Part shown: positions 47,504 through 56,018 of the stretch, in pieces
Layout: every line of letters begins with the position of its first letter
Numbering within the stretch: the first letter of the stretch is position 1
Source of the DNA: Microbulbifer sp. VAAF005
GTDB lineage: Bacteria > Pseudomonadota > Gammaproteobacteria > Pseudomonadales > Cellvibrionaceae
Length of the DNA stretch: 64,000 bases
Assembly: GCF_030012985.1 (NCBI RefSeq)
Contig: NZ_CP120233.1
Location: forward strand, 2,951,501-3,015,500
Reading direction: 5' to 3'
Notes under the pieces: model-generated
The model's input: only the letters and a program-made list of their open reading frames with translations
What the model was told of the DNA's origin: nothing
The model's database searches: none
Position numbers and translations under genes: made by a program

Positions 47504-48546
47504 CTATATGGCAAGAATAATATCTTCAATCGGTTTATCAAATTTTATTAAATCTTTATTTTTCTCATCTTTATATAGCTTGATATAAGCTTTAAACATA
47601 GCTGAAGGTGATTCCTGCAAAAGTGAAACCAGATAATCCCTACCCTTTAACTCTTCGATTCTATTACCGATATAGAAACCTACAAAATACAACGGACTAT
47701 CCCATACTGCAGAAAAACCCAAATGATAGATTTTGTCAAAGTCTAAACTTGAGTCAATGCATGCACGAAAAAGCATTATTTCAAATAAAACAAAGTTACT
47801 ATCTATTCGCTGCAAATTTCTTTTAAATTTTTTCTTAAACCATTCTGTGTACTCTTTTCCGTCTGTAACATTTAATGGAGAACCCACAATAGAGGCTATA
47901 CCCTCCAGACGGGTTTGATTTAAGATTTTCTCACAATTAGAGTCTGGATTTTCTCCCTTTCCATAAAAATTGGACTGAACAACATGATATAACTCATGTG
48001 TTGAAAGTGTCAGTAAACCTTCATAATCTCCTTTAAAATACTGCAGCGCAATATAAAAGTTATCATCTTTGGCCCAACCGTCAGAAGTTCCCCCGACTAC
48101 CATAAAAATATTGGTATCAAAGGAAATATCTTTAGGAGAATAATCACCAACCCCCTCTTTACACTGTTTAAGTATTGCTGAGGATTGCTCTTTATTATCT
48201 TGAGTATATCTTCAACTTCGGACAATCGTTCATTTAACTGTTGAAATCTAAAGGGATCATTTTTAACTGGATTACCTTCAACAACGTCGATCAAACTAGA
48301 CCGAAATGACTCAGTATTGGCTTTACTGTCAAATCTTGAGGTTTGATGGATCGTTGCTTGTATACCCTGCAAACTCACCAGCTTATCTAATTGATCATCA
48401 GATACTTTGTCTCCAGATAAAATATCAACTAATCTATCAGCACTCTCAAAATCAATTGTTATATTATCCGTTACTTTCCCTGAGGAAAAAGCCGTAAGAC
48501 TTATCAGCGACAAGCCTAAAAAAATCACGCACTTAAAGATATTCAT
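47504..48546 (-). pseudogene. DUF5700-like putative zinc metallopeptidase, split by one-base frameshift
   Basis: The first frame (48546 down to about 48100) has a signal peptide (FLGLSLISLTAFSSG) and the N-terminal helical region (ITIDFESADRLVDILSGDKV; FRFQQLNERLSEVEDIL). The second frame (from 48103) carries the zinc site HELYH in STHELYHVVQSNF and an Glu further on (RLEGIASIVG). Restoring one C to the C5 run at 48151-48155 reads VKRGVGDYSPKDISFDTNIF and joins both into about 347 aa. I therefore think the gene is intact in the organism. The 270 bp between it and the glycosyltransferase hold nothing I recognise. Confidence 0.65.
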
Positions 48547-48759
48547 TTTACCTCTCGTAAAAATGTAAAAGAAAAGAATAACCAGGTATTTAATCTAAAA
48601 AGAATGCTTATTGTGTGATTATTAGACCTTTATTGCCTACACAACCTCCACTCCGAATATGAGACAAAAACAATGCACTTTATGCCAACAAAGCGACTTG
48701 TGTTTTCAGCTGTCTCTAAGAAAGTTTTGCTTACGACAGAGGAAATCTTAAAAAGATTA

Positions 48760-48788
48760 AATCCCACCCACAGGTTGTGAATGGGATT
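48760..48788 (-). terminator. Terminator after the DUF885 gene
   Basis: 7-bp stem AATCCCA / TGGGATT just past the stop on the minus strand, followed in transcript sense by TAATCTTTTT. Confidence 0.6.
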
Positions 48789-48798
48789 CAGGGTAGGC

Positions 48799-50595
48799 TT
48801 AGGCAGACTTCTGTTCTTCAATAAAGCGCTGCATCTGCTCTTCCAGCATCGAAAGAGGCAAAGCACCATTACTTAACAGTGCATCGTGAAACGATCGCAA
48901 ATCAAACTTATCGCCAAGCTCCTTTTCCGCAAGAGCTCGCAGCTGGCGAATTTTGATTTCCCCCATCTTGTAAGATAGCGCCTGCCCCGGCCAGGATATG
49001 TAGCGATCTACTTCTGCGCGTACATTTGCTGGGGACAGCGAGGTGTTATTAGATAAGAAGTTCAGTGCCTGCTGCCGTGTCCAGCCGTGAGAGTGAATAC
49101 CGGTATCGATCACCAAGCGAGCGGCACGCCACATTTCATAGCTGAGTCGCCCAAAGTGCTCGTAAGGAGTGGTGTACAGCCCCATCTCTTTACCCAGTCG
49201 CTCTGAATAAAGTGCCCAGCCCTCTCCATAAGCGCTAAGGTAAAGGTTGCGACGAAAGTCCGGTACATTCTCAAGCTCTTGCGAGAGAGCATTCTGTAAG
49301 TGGTGGCCAGGTACAGCTTCATGCAGGCTGAGAGCTGGTAGCTCATACAGGGGTCGCTGGTCCAACCCATGAGTATTCAGCCAATAGGCACCGCCACGGG
49401 TGCCGCCAACGGCGGCTGGGTTATAAGAAGCTGTGGTGTAGTTGGGTGCTATTTCACTAGGCACCGGTACCACGCCATAGGGCGTACGTGGTAACAGGTT
49501 AAAGAACTCCGGCAGTACGTAGTCAATACGTTTGGCAATATAGGCCGTTTCCTTGAGCAGCTGTTCCGGTGTTTTGGCATAGAACTGCGGATCTGTACGC
49601 AGGAATTGAGTAAACTCAGAAAAACTTCCTTTAAAGCCTGACTCCTTAATCAGAGCTTTCATTTCCGCGCGGATTCTCTTCACCTCAGCAAGTCCTGTGC
49701 GATGGATCTCTGCGGGGTCCAGATCCAGAGTCACGTAGTAGCGGATGTTGTGACGATAGTAGTCACTGCCACCGGGCATCTGCTCAGCACCCAGGGTCTT
49801 ACTGGCAGCCTTCAGGTAGTCACGCTCAAGGAAATCCGCCACCCGTCCAAATGCGGGGATCGCCACTTGCTCAATCGCGGTAAGGCCCTGCGCACGCAAG
49901 CGCTTTTGTTCATCGGGAGCTATGGTTTGCGGCATTTCAGCAAAAGGTTTGTACAAACTGCTCTTGCTGGGATCTTTGTATACCTGGGCGCGTACAGTTG
50001 GTGCTATACCTTCAACAACGATTTTGGGCAGCACAAAGCCTGTGCGAATTCCCTCGCGCATGTTGGCAATATTCTCATCGAAATAGCGACCAAACTCACC
50101 AATACGGGCGATATAGGCTTCGTAGTCAGCGACATCCCTCATCCCCAAACCACTATTTGCCTCCAGTGCACTAGCGTAGAAGCTCGAGAAGGTGTTCAGG
50201 GGAATTCGATCAAGGAACAGCTCTTTTTCTTCAACGGAGCTGGCCAAGACCCAAGAGAGCAGTTCACTGTTCACTCGATCTGAGGCACTCAGCTTACTTT
50301 GGTCAATCGCTTCCAGACGCCCTATAAAAGCCTGCTCTGCCTCAATACGACGCTGGCGGTCCTCGGCAGTAACGCCTGGCAGCTTGTGGTTATAAGCGGA
50401 AACCCCAACCCGGCCCGCAGTAATCGGGTTCTCTCTAAGGGTGAACTGCCAGTGATCGGCAATAACACTCTGAAGCTCTTCGGTAGCAGTTGCAGCCCAG
50501 GCTGAGGGCACCATTAAACTGGCGGTAATCATCGCTCCCGCCAGTGACTTCAGATAATCAGTAAAGGATCTCTTGGATTTCACCCTGGGCTCCAT
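48799..50595 (-). CDS. DUF885-family secreted metallopeptidase-like protein
   Basis: 598 aa from the ATG at 50595; the frame opens at a TTG at 50622 with no better ribosome site. Signal peptide SLAGAMITASLMVPSAWA. The DUF885 core has the zinc-type motif LHEAVPGHHLQNAL and a distal Glu in YGEGWALYSERLG, along with GGTRGGAYWLNTHGLDQRPL. These proteins are predicted carboxypeptidases related to the M32/M3 gluzincin fold and are periplasmic or extracellular. Stand-alone gene. GC content is higher than in the flanking AT-rich genes, so it belongs to the core chromosome. Confidence 0.88.
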   Translation of the reverse strand: MEPRVKSKRSFTDYLKSLAGAMITASLMVPSAWAATATEELQSVIADHWQFTLRENPITAGRVGVSAYNHKLPGVTAEDRQRRIEAEQAFIGRLEAIDQSKLSASDRVNSELLSWVLASSVEEKELFLDRIPLNTFSSFYASALEANSGLGMRDVADYEAYIARIGEFGRYFDENIANMREGIRTGFVLPKIVVEGIAPTVRAQVYKDPSKSSLYKPFAEMPQTIAPDEQKRLRAQGLTAIEQVAIPAFGRVADFLERDYLKAASKTLGAEQMPGGSDYYRHNIRYYVTLDLDPAEIHRTGLAEVKRIRAEMKALIKESGFKGSFSEFTQFLRTDPQFYAKTPEQLLKETAYIAKRIDYVLPEFFNLLPRTPYGVVPVPSEIAPNYTTASYNPAAVGGTRGGAYWLNTHGLDQRPLYELPALSLHEAVPGHHLQNALSQELENVPDFRRNLYLSAYGEGWALYSERLGKEMGLYTTPYEHFGRLSYEMWRAARLVIDTGIHSHGWTRQQALNFLSNNTSLSPANVRAEVDRYISWPGQALSYKMGEIKIRQLRALAEKELGDKFDLRSFHDALLSNGALPLSMLEEQMQRFIEEQKSA

Positions 50596-50782
50596 AGTGT
50601 TGTTAGTAGCTTTAGAGAACAACAGAGCTTGCTCAATTAATTCACCTAATGACCATAGGGAAGCAAGCTTGTTTCAGCACTATACATGAAGGGAGCTAAA
50701 GGGGCTCGGTGGGATAAACATGCCACTACGGCAAAGGCGGGGAAGTATCCCTCCCTCCGCCAAGTGGTCAGCCTATTGACAG

Positions 50783-51526
50783 TTAAGCAGCATGGGAATA
50801 ACAGAACACATCGTATTTTTCACTCAGTCCGAGGGAGTACATCGATTTACTCCAAAATGAGTTGATAAACCAGTTGCGGAATTCGTCCGTGGTTGGGAAC
50901 CAAAATTCACCAAAATTTGGATCGAAAAACGCTACATCCTCTGCAACCCAGGCCGCCATAGCATGACCTCCCATTTTTCCTTCAATGCCGATCTTCTTAT
51001 AGGTACCCACACCTTTAGGCGGCTTTCTCAGAATTTCATTAACCAGATTGGCCGGATTCTGCCGTGTCGTTTTTCCTCTCCCATAAAAGTCGCCATGAAA
51101 AGCCTGGATTCGATCCGGGGCATTTGCTCCACGATTCACGACGCTGTCATTTGTGTGTACTCTTAGAATATTATTGGATCGGAGCCATGACTCAGAGACC
51201 CTATCCTGATTAACGGCATTTCCACCAATCTGGTGCAAAGTCATTACGTGAAAAAGATGCTGTTCACTCAGTGTGCCATTGGGGAAAAGCCAATTCCAAA
51301 GGCTGCCTTCCTTTGCGTGATGCTTTATCCAGTGTACAGAAAGAGATTCACAAATTCCGGCAGAGGTATCTTTATGTATAGTGATCAGTCCCTTCACCGG
51401 ATTTAAACACTGACTGAAATTGTACAGGAGCGTGCCACCATACTGTTGCACCGATCTCTGAACAGGAGCAACTCTTGTTCCAGTAATTGAAAGTACTGTT
51501 TTATCAAACCAAATTGGCATACCCAC
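50783..51526 (-). CDS. YopT/AvrPphB-like C58 cysteine peptidase
   Basis: 248 aa. Triad positions: Cys59 in SAGICESLSVHWI, His188 in KMGGHAMAAWV and Asp202 in AFFDPNFGEFWF, with the spacing and flanking residues of family C58 effectors (YopT, AvrPphB). No signal peptide and no obvious membrane segment. In pathogens these are injected into host cells by type III or VI systems or found as domains of large toxins; here it is a lone small gene with no secretion or immunity gene beside it. It borders a repeat- and IS-rich AT-rich segment. Could be an anti-host, anti-protist or anti-bacterial effector. Confidence 0.72.
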   Translation of the reverse strand: MGMPIWFDKTVLSITGTRVAPVQRSVQQYGGTLLYNFSQCLNPVKGLITIHKDTSAGICESLSVHWIKHHAKEGSLWNWLFPNGTLSEQHLFHVMTLHQIGGNAVNQDRVSESWLRSNNILRVHTNDSVVNRGANAPDRIQAFHGDFYGRGKTTRQNPANLVNEILRKPPKGVGTYKKIGIEGKMGGHAMAAWVAEDVAFFDPNFGEFWFPTTDEFRNWFINSFWSKSMYSLGLSEKYDVFCYSHAA

Positions 51527-51631
51527 ACCTCTGTATTTGCAAAAATATAAGCACTCTGTCTAGTGCATTACTGTGTCTGCGTAAGATTGAAACAAAAAAA
51601 AATTAGGGTAGGTAGGTGTCTATTTTTTTTT

Positions 51632-51838
51632 AAAATCGACTCTGGAACTTTTTTATTTTCGCTATAAACGCCAACTTAAAATCGGCTCTGGCACGGATAT
51701 AAATTTGACTCTGGCACTATTTTTAATAGCTAGGAACATCATTGCTATTCATCAAAAATTTTCCCCTGTATCAGACTAAAACTCACAAACTAGTCAACTT
51801 GCACATATTCTATAAATCGACTCTGACACTATTTTTAA
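51632..51838. repeat. Four direct copies of a 20-bp motif
   Basis: Variants of ATCGACTCTGGCACTATTTT at about 51632-51654, 51678-51700, 51701-51726 and 51814-51838; a fifth is at 53668-53692. No gene lies between 51527 and 52499. The motif may be a recognition repeat of a REP-associated (Y1) or other transposase now lost. Confidence 0.7.
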
Positions 51839-51985
51839 TTAAAAAAAATCGAATTATGACTGAGTTCCTTTCTGCTTTACGCCGTATTTATCTATAGATG
51901 ACAGGCTATGCCTGCAGTTTCAGGTAAGTAACCACCAACTCGATATGGTTGTCTTCAAGGTGAATGTATAGTCAGATGGGCTTAG

Positions 51986-52245
51986 GGAGCCTCTGAATAA
52001 TTCCATGGTTCCTATGTCCTCAGAGCAGTTCGCAATCGAGGCGCGGCTTTGTGCAATGTCCAAGCCTTTCCGAAAATCACATCACTAAGTGTAATTCGCT
52101 CTGAAAACCGGACAAGATGGGGCTTGATGGCCACGGCTACTGCGTTGCGGCTTTTGCAAAGAACTGAGGCCATTAGTGCGAGCTGTACCTGACATTTTTA
52201 GCCTTCAAGACCCGCTGAGATATTACGAAATTGGTCGGAGGCTCC
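51986..52245. mobile_element. Internally deleted IS-like element (MITE-like)
   Basis: Bounded by GGAGCCTCTGA (51986-51996) and TCGGAGGCTCC (52235-52245), inverted repeats that agree at 10 of 11 positions. The ends, including GGAGCCTCTGAATAATTC, recall IS5-family termini. The 260-bp interior has no transposase frame, so it is a non-autonomous remnant. I see no clear target-site duplication. Confidence 0.5.
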
Positions 52246-52499
52246 ATAAATAAAGGTAACGGCTAGCAAAAGAAGGCAGCCGAGAATCCGGCTGCCAAGT
52301 GCCCATGGGGGGAGGGCTAAGAGGGTAGCATTGGTAGCGTTCTACTATTCCACCAGTACTACAAATTAAAACAATACCTAACCTACGCCCGACAAATATA
52401 AGAACCAACTTTATAGCCGCAGATTCAGCCATAGATAACTATTGGTCCAAAATAATAATTGATAAGGGATATTATTGATCTGGCTTATATTTTAATTTA

Positions 52500-53324
52500 T
52501 TAAAACCCAATTTTTTCTTTTCTTCCTACACCAAGACCTCTATATGGTTGGGGAAGCCTGAAATTAACAGGATGGTATTCCAAATGTACAGGTTGAGCAT
52601 TTTGGGAAATCTGTATAAATTTCTTAGCTTGACGTGCTTTCTTACTCTCAATATCCTCAAGCGCTATTTTATACTGCTCAGAATCTTTCGGTATTCTTCT
52701 CAACCTCAATATTTTAAGTGCTGGATCTTCTGGCGGCTGAAGACCTCCCTGATCTATGCCACCAAATTCAATGTCTTTTGATTTGATAGGTGTAAAATAG
52801 CTAAATTCCACTCCATTCTTCACAATCATTGCCAGCACTTTCATGTCGGGACTCATCGCATATTTTACTTTATGCTGTCTAAGGAGATTGAGAGCTCTCT
52901 TGGTAGGTGCGTTGGGCAGTTTGAGCCTTCTATAAACCTCTTTCAGTCCTTCTTCACCATCTTCCCAGCCAAATACAGCCATTTCAGGTGAAGTATATTT
53001 AGTTTGCTGGCCGGCATAACTCTGATTACCCGGCCCGGCCCACGAAAGAAGGCCAGCGGAATTAGATGCTGTATGCTCTTGAAGTAAACCTGGATCTAAG
53101 GCAAAGCTACGCATCATGGCTACGCCTCTGTAATAGAGCCACGTTTCATTCATATTTGGACATTTGCAGCCCATTACGCCGTTGACCTTATTCTGACACT
53201 TAAGAAATCCACTGAAGCCGCCCTTATGGGCATTCAAGCCTAATTTAGGAACCAATCCTCCGGCACTGAGAATGTCAGCTTTTGAGCGGGTTAGCTCGCC
53301 TCTTCTACCTGTTAATATCGGCAT
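52500..53324 (-). CDS. Hypothetical 274-aa protein
   Basis: I do not recognise a family. AGAGAAAG just upstream of the ATG supports the start. Visible features: a Cys cluster at about residues 43-56 (CQNKVNGVMGCKCPN), a Gly/Ser-rich segment, and a basic Lys-rich C-terminal helix (ESKKARQAKKFIQ) followed by a Pro-rich tail with PQPYRGLG. No signal peptide or membrane helix. It lies alone in the AT-rich, repeat-containing segment beside the C58 peptidase, so it may be part of an effector or accessory cassette, but nothing in the sequence shows its role. Confidence 0.6.
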   Translation of the reverse strand: MPILTGRRGELTRSKADILSAGGLVPKLGLNAHKGGFSGFLKCQNKVNGVMGCKCPNMNETWLYYRGVAMMRSFALDPGLLQEHTASNSAGLLSWAGPGNQSYAGQQTKYTSPEMAVFGWEDGEEGLKEVYRRLKLPNAPTKRALNLLRQHKVKYAMSPDMKVLAMIVKNGVEFSYFTPIKSKDIEFGGIDQGGLQPPEDPALKILRLRRIPKDSEQYKIALEDIESKKARQAKKFIQISQNAQPVHLEYHPVNFRLPQPYRGLGVGRKEKIGF

Positions 53325-54053
53325 ACTTTCTCTCCATAACTTCTATCAGGTTTTTCAAAAAAACTATTAAAGCTTTAGCTAAACTCTATCAGCCTATCTC
53401 ACATCAAAACCGAGAAAATTTAGCATTCACGAAAACCCATAAAAACTAAAAAAACAACGAGCTATGTTCCACTGACGTAAAGCCTGAGAAGAATAGTTTT
53501 ACCAATCCAAACTGGTATTTTTATTTCCTGGATTTTTTTAGTAGTAATAGGCATTCAAAAATCCTTTTAAACAAACATCACAGAATTTTTTGGAAGTCCT
53601 AGATTGGATCATGCCTGGTATTGAAACAGAAAAATTTTGGCGCAAAAAGTCAAACCCAGGACTTTTTAAATCCACTCTGGCACCATTTTTTTAAGCCATA
53701 TAAGTTTTAAGCCTGGAAGGGAACTCGAGGAGCTGTTAGGCGAATTTAATTGATTATTGTATTGTTTTTTAATCAGTATCTTGTAAGTGGAGAAAATTTG
53801 TAGAAAGACTTGTTACACCTTGACTACAAAATGAGATTCTAGTCGCGCAATAAAAATAGGATAATTACTATTTACGCTAACGGTATATACAAAACCATTC
53901 AGTTCTCTAATTGCTTAAAAACTGTCAGCATAAAAGCTGACTTTAGCCTACACGATGATCACAGTGCGCTACGGGAAGCTATCGCGAATCCGTCAATCGA
54001 ACCCGGTGATGAAGCCTGTGTAATAACCTTGCCTTAGGGGCAGCCCCGGCTAA
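53325..54053. other. Non-coding AT-rich region
   Basis: No gene that I can support. It includes the fifth copy of the short repeat (53668-53692) and scattered stops in all frames. Confidence 0.4.
53668..53692. repeat. Fifth copy of the 20-bp direct repeat
   Basis: AAATCCACTCTGGCACCATT followed by a T-run matches the four copies near 51.7 kb at most positions, on the same strand and 1.8 kb away. Confidence 0.65.
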
Positions 54054-54377
54054 GTATCTGCTTTGACCTGCGCTTTCCCGAACTCTACCGACGTTGGCAA
54101 TAATCAGCGCGGAGGTTTCTGTGGTGCCTTCGGCGTTAACTCACGCCACCGGAAAGGCATAATGGATAAATTTATTGGGGGCACGCACCATCGAGAATGG
54201 CTGTTTATGATTGCGGCCAACCAGAACGGCGCGCACTAGGATAAAAGACGTACCTGGGCACACTCTTTGATTATTGAGCTATGGGAAACCGTGATCGCCG
54301 CCCGGCCAGATGCTAAAAGACTGGCCACGGCGCGTTGCCAAATGCCGCCGCTCTCCATGTACCAGCTCGGTGTCTAA
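54054..54377 (+). pseudogene. Remnant of an unidentified gene (C-terminal part)
   Basis: Reading in one frame from 54054 gives protein-like sequence (GGFCGAFGVNSRHRKGIMDK, GGTHHREWLFMIAANQNGAH), a TAG at 54237-54239, and then DKRRTWAHSLIIELWETVIA through to LSMYQLGV and TAA at 54375. GC content is higher than around it and the frame ends at a strong terminator, so I judge it the decayed 3' end of a real gene. I could not name the family. Confidence 0.5.
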
Positions 54378-54381
54378 ATAA

Positions 54382-54408
54382 AAAAGGACACCCAACGGGT
54401 GTCCTTTT
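54382..54408 (-). terminator. Terminator of the tyrosine-catabolism operon
   Basis: 12-bp perfect stem AAAAGGACACCC-AAC-GGGTGTCCTTTT, symmetrical and so bidirectional, 31 bp past the stop of the fumarylacetoacetate hydrolase gene. Confidence 0.9.
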
Positions 54409-54439
54409 CCAAGATCTTAGCCGTGACCAAATGGTAGTG

Positions 54440-55447
54440 TTAAATCTGCTCTACCGTCTGCTCAATACGCCCAAAAATAGATTGGCCCTCACCATCCAAC
54501 ATCTCAATAGCGATGGTATTGCCAAAGTCCATAAACGGTGTGCTCGCTGAACCCTTTTGGATGGTCTCAATCATGCGAATCTCAGCAATACAGCTGTAAC
54601 CAACACCGCCTTCTGCTACAGGCTTACCGGGGCCGCCATCCAACTTATTGGACACGGTTCCAGAGCCAATAATAGTGCCTGCACAAAGTGGACGAGTTCT
54701 GGCCGCATGGGCGACCAGTTGCCCGAAGTGGAAGGTCATATCCACACCGGCATTGGGCTCGCCAAACTTCTCACCATTCAGATGGGAAACCAGTGGCAGA
54801 TGCAATTTACCCTCGCTCCAGTTTTCACCCAGTTGTTCAGGGGTTACGCAAACAGGGGAGAAAGCACTAGAGGGTTTGGACTGGTAGAAACCAAATCCTT
54901 TGGCCAGTTCTGCAGGTATCAAACCGCGCAGGGATACATCATTGACCAACATTACCAACTTGATATGGGACAGTGCATCCTCAGCGGACACCCCCATAGG
55001 GACATCATCGGTAATCACGGCGATTTCTGCCTCGAAGTCGATGCCAAAGCCATTGCTTTGCGGCATTTTTACCGGCTCGCGCGGGGCCAGGAAGGTATCG
55101 GAACCACCTTGATACATGAGCGGATCACTGTAGAAGCTCTCCGGCACCTCGGCACCGCGGGCTTTGCGCACCAGCTCAACATGATTCACGTAAGCACTAC
55201 CGTCGGCCCAGTGATATGCGCGCGGTAAAGGTGAAGCACACAGAGTTTGGTCAAAGGCTTCCCCTTGAATCTCACCATTCTGCAGGCGCTCATGTAGCTT
55301 CTCCAACTTGCTGCTGACAGATGCCCAATTGTCCAACGCACTCTGCATGGTGGGGGCAATATCGCCAGCTGGCACCATACGGGTAAGATCGTCGCTAACA
55401 ACAACCAATTGGCCATCGCGGCCGGATTTAAGGCTGGCTAACTTCAC
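54440..55447 (-). CDS. Fumarylacetoacetate hydrolase-family enzyme
   Basis: 335 aa, the shorter bacterial FAH type. Conserved: MYQGGSDTFLAP, the metal-site FGIDFEAEIAV, VMLVNDVSLRGL, FGFYQSKPSSAFSPV, TFHFGQLVAHAARTRPL and GTIIGSGTVSN. It would cleave fumarylacetoacetate to fumarate and acetoacetate, the last step of tyrosine breakdown. It overlaps the preceding VOC gene by 4 bp (ATGA), so it is translationally coupled. No homogentisate dioxygenase or maleylacetoacetate isomerase lies in the window. Confidence 0.9.
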   Translation of the reverse strand: MKLASLKSGRDGQLVVVSDDLTRMVPAGDIAPTMQSALDNWASVSSKLEKLHERLQNGEIQGEAFDQTLCASPLPRAYHWADGSAYVNHVELVRKARGAEVPESFYSDPLMYQGGSDTFLAPREPVKMPQSNGFGIDFEAEIAVITDDVPMGVSAEDALSHIKLVMLVNDVSLRGLIPAELAKGFGFYQSKPSSAFSPVCVTPEQLGENWSEGKLHLPLVSHLNGEKFGEPNAGVDMTFHFGQLVAHAARTRPLCAGTIIGSGTVSNKLDGGPGKPVAEGGVGYSCIAEIRMIETIQKGSASTPFMDFGNTIAIEMLDGEGQSIFGRIEQTVEQI

Positions 55448-56004
55448 TGTGCCTCCCCTTCAGTTTTTTCCACAAATTCTTCTTCCCCATGCATCCAGGC
55501 GGCGTGCCTTGGGGCTTTTTTAGTACGCGACCACTCTTCCAACATATCCTCAGCAACCCGCTTCAGCTCTTTGTGCATACCAGGCTTGGCGGTATTGGCG
55601 GCCAGCTCAATACGATGGCCGTTGGGGTCGAAGAAGTAGATCGACTGGAAGATAGTGTGATTGGTAGGGCCGAGTACGTCGACCCCGGCCGCCTCCAGTC
55701 GCGCTTTAGTCTCAAGCATTTCTTCCATGGACTCCACTTCGAAAGCGATATGCTGCACCCATTTAGGTGTGTTCTCATCGCGCCCCATCTCCGGGGAGTT
55801 AGGGATTTCGAAGAAGGCAAGCACATTCCCCATACCCGCATCCATAAAGACGTGCATGTAAGGGTCCGGCTCACCGGTTGAGGGTACCTCGTTTTCGGCA
55901 ATGGCCAGCTGGAAGTCCATGCCGAGAAGATCGCGGTAGAATTCCACTGTCTCCTTGGCGTCCCTACAGCGATACGCCACGTGGTGAATGCGCTTAATGC
56001 CCAT
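55444..56004 (-). CDS. VOC-family (glyoxalase/dioxygenase fold) protein
   Basis: 186 aa. One pair of beta-alpha-beta-beta-beta modules: KRIHHVAYRCRDAKETVEFY at the start, VQHIAFEVESMEEM, and SIYFFDPNGHRIELAAN near the end, with His and Glu metal ligands in place. It sits between hpd and the FAH-like gene with a 4-bp overlap, so it belongs to tyrosine catabolism, but the reaction it catalyses is not obvious. It is too short to be a second HPPD. Confidence 0.85.
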   Translation of the reverse strand: MGIKRIHHVAYRCRDAKETVEFYRDLLGMDFQLAIAENEVPSTGEPDPYMHVFMDAGMGNVLAFFEIPNSPEMGRDENTPKWVQHIAFEVESMEEMLETKARLEAAGVDVLGPTNHTIFQSIYFFDPNGHRIELAANTAKPGMHKELKRVAEDMLEEWSRTKKAPRHAAWMHGEEEFVEKTEGEAQ

Positions 56005-56018
56005 TGAAGCCTCCGTTA

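Noticed and set aside
51632..51838. Possible CRISPR array
   Set aside because: Repeats are irregularly spaced (two nearly adjacent, others 88 bp apart), degenerate, and there are no cas genes.
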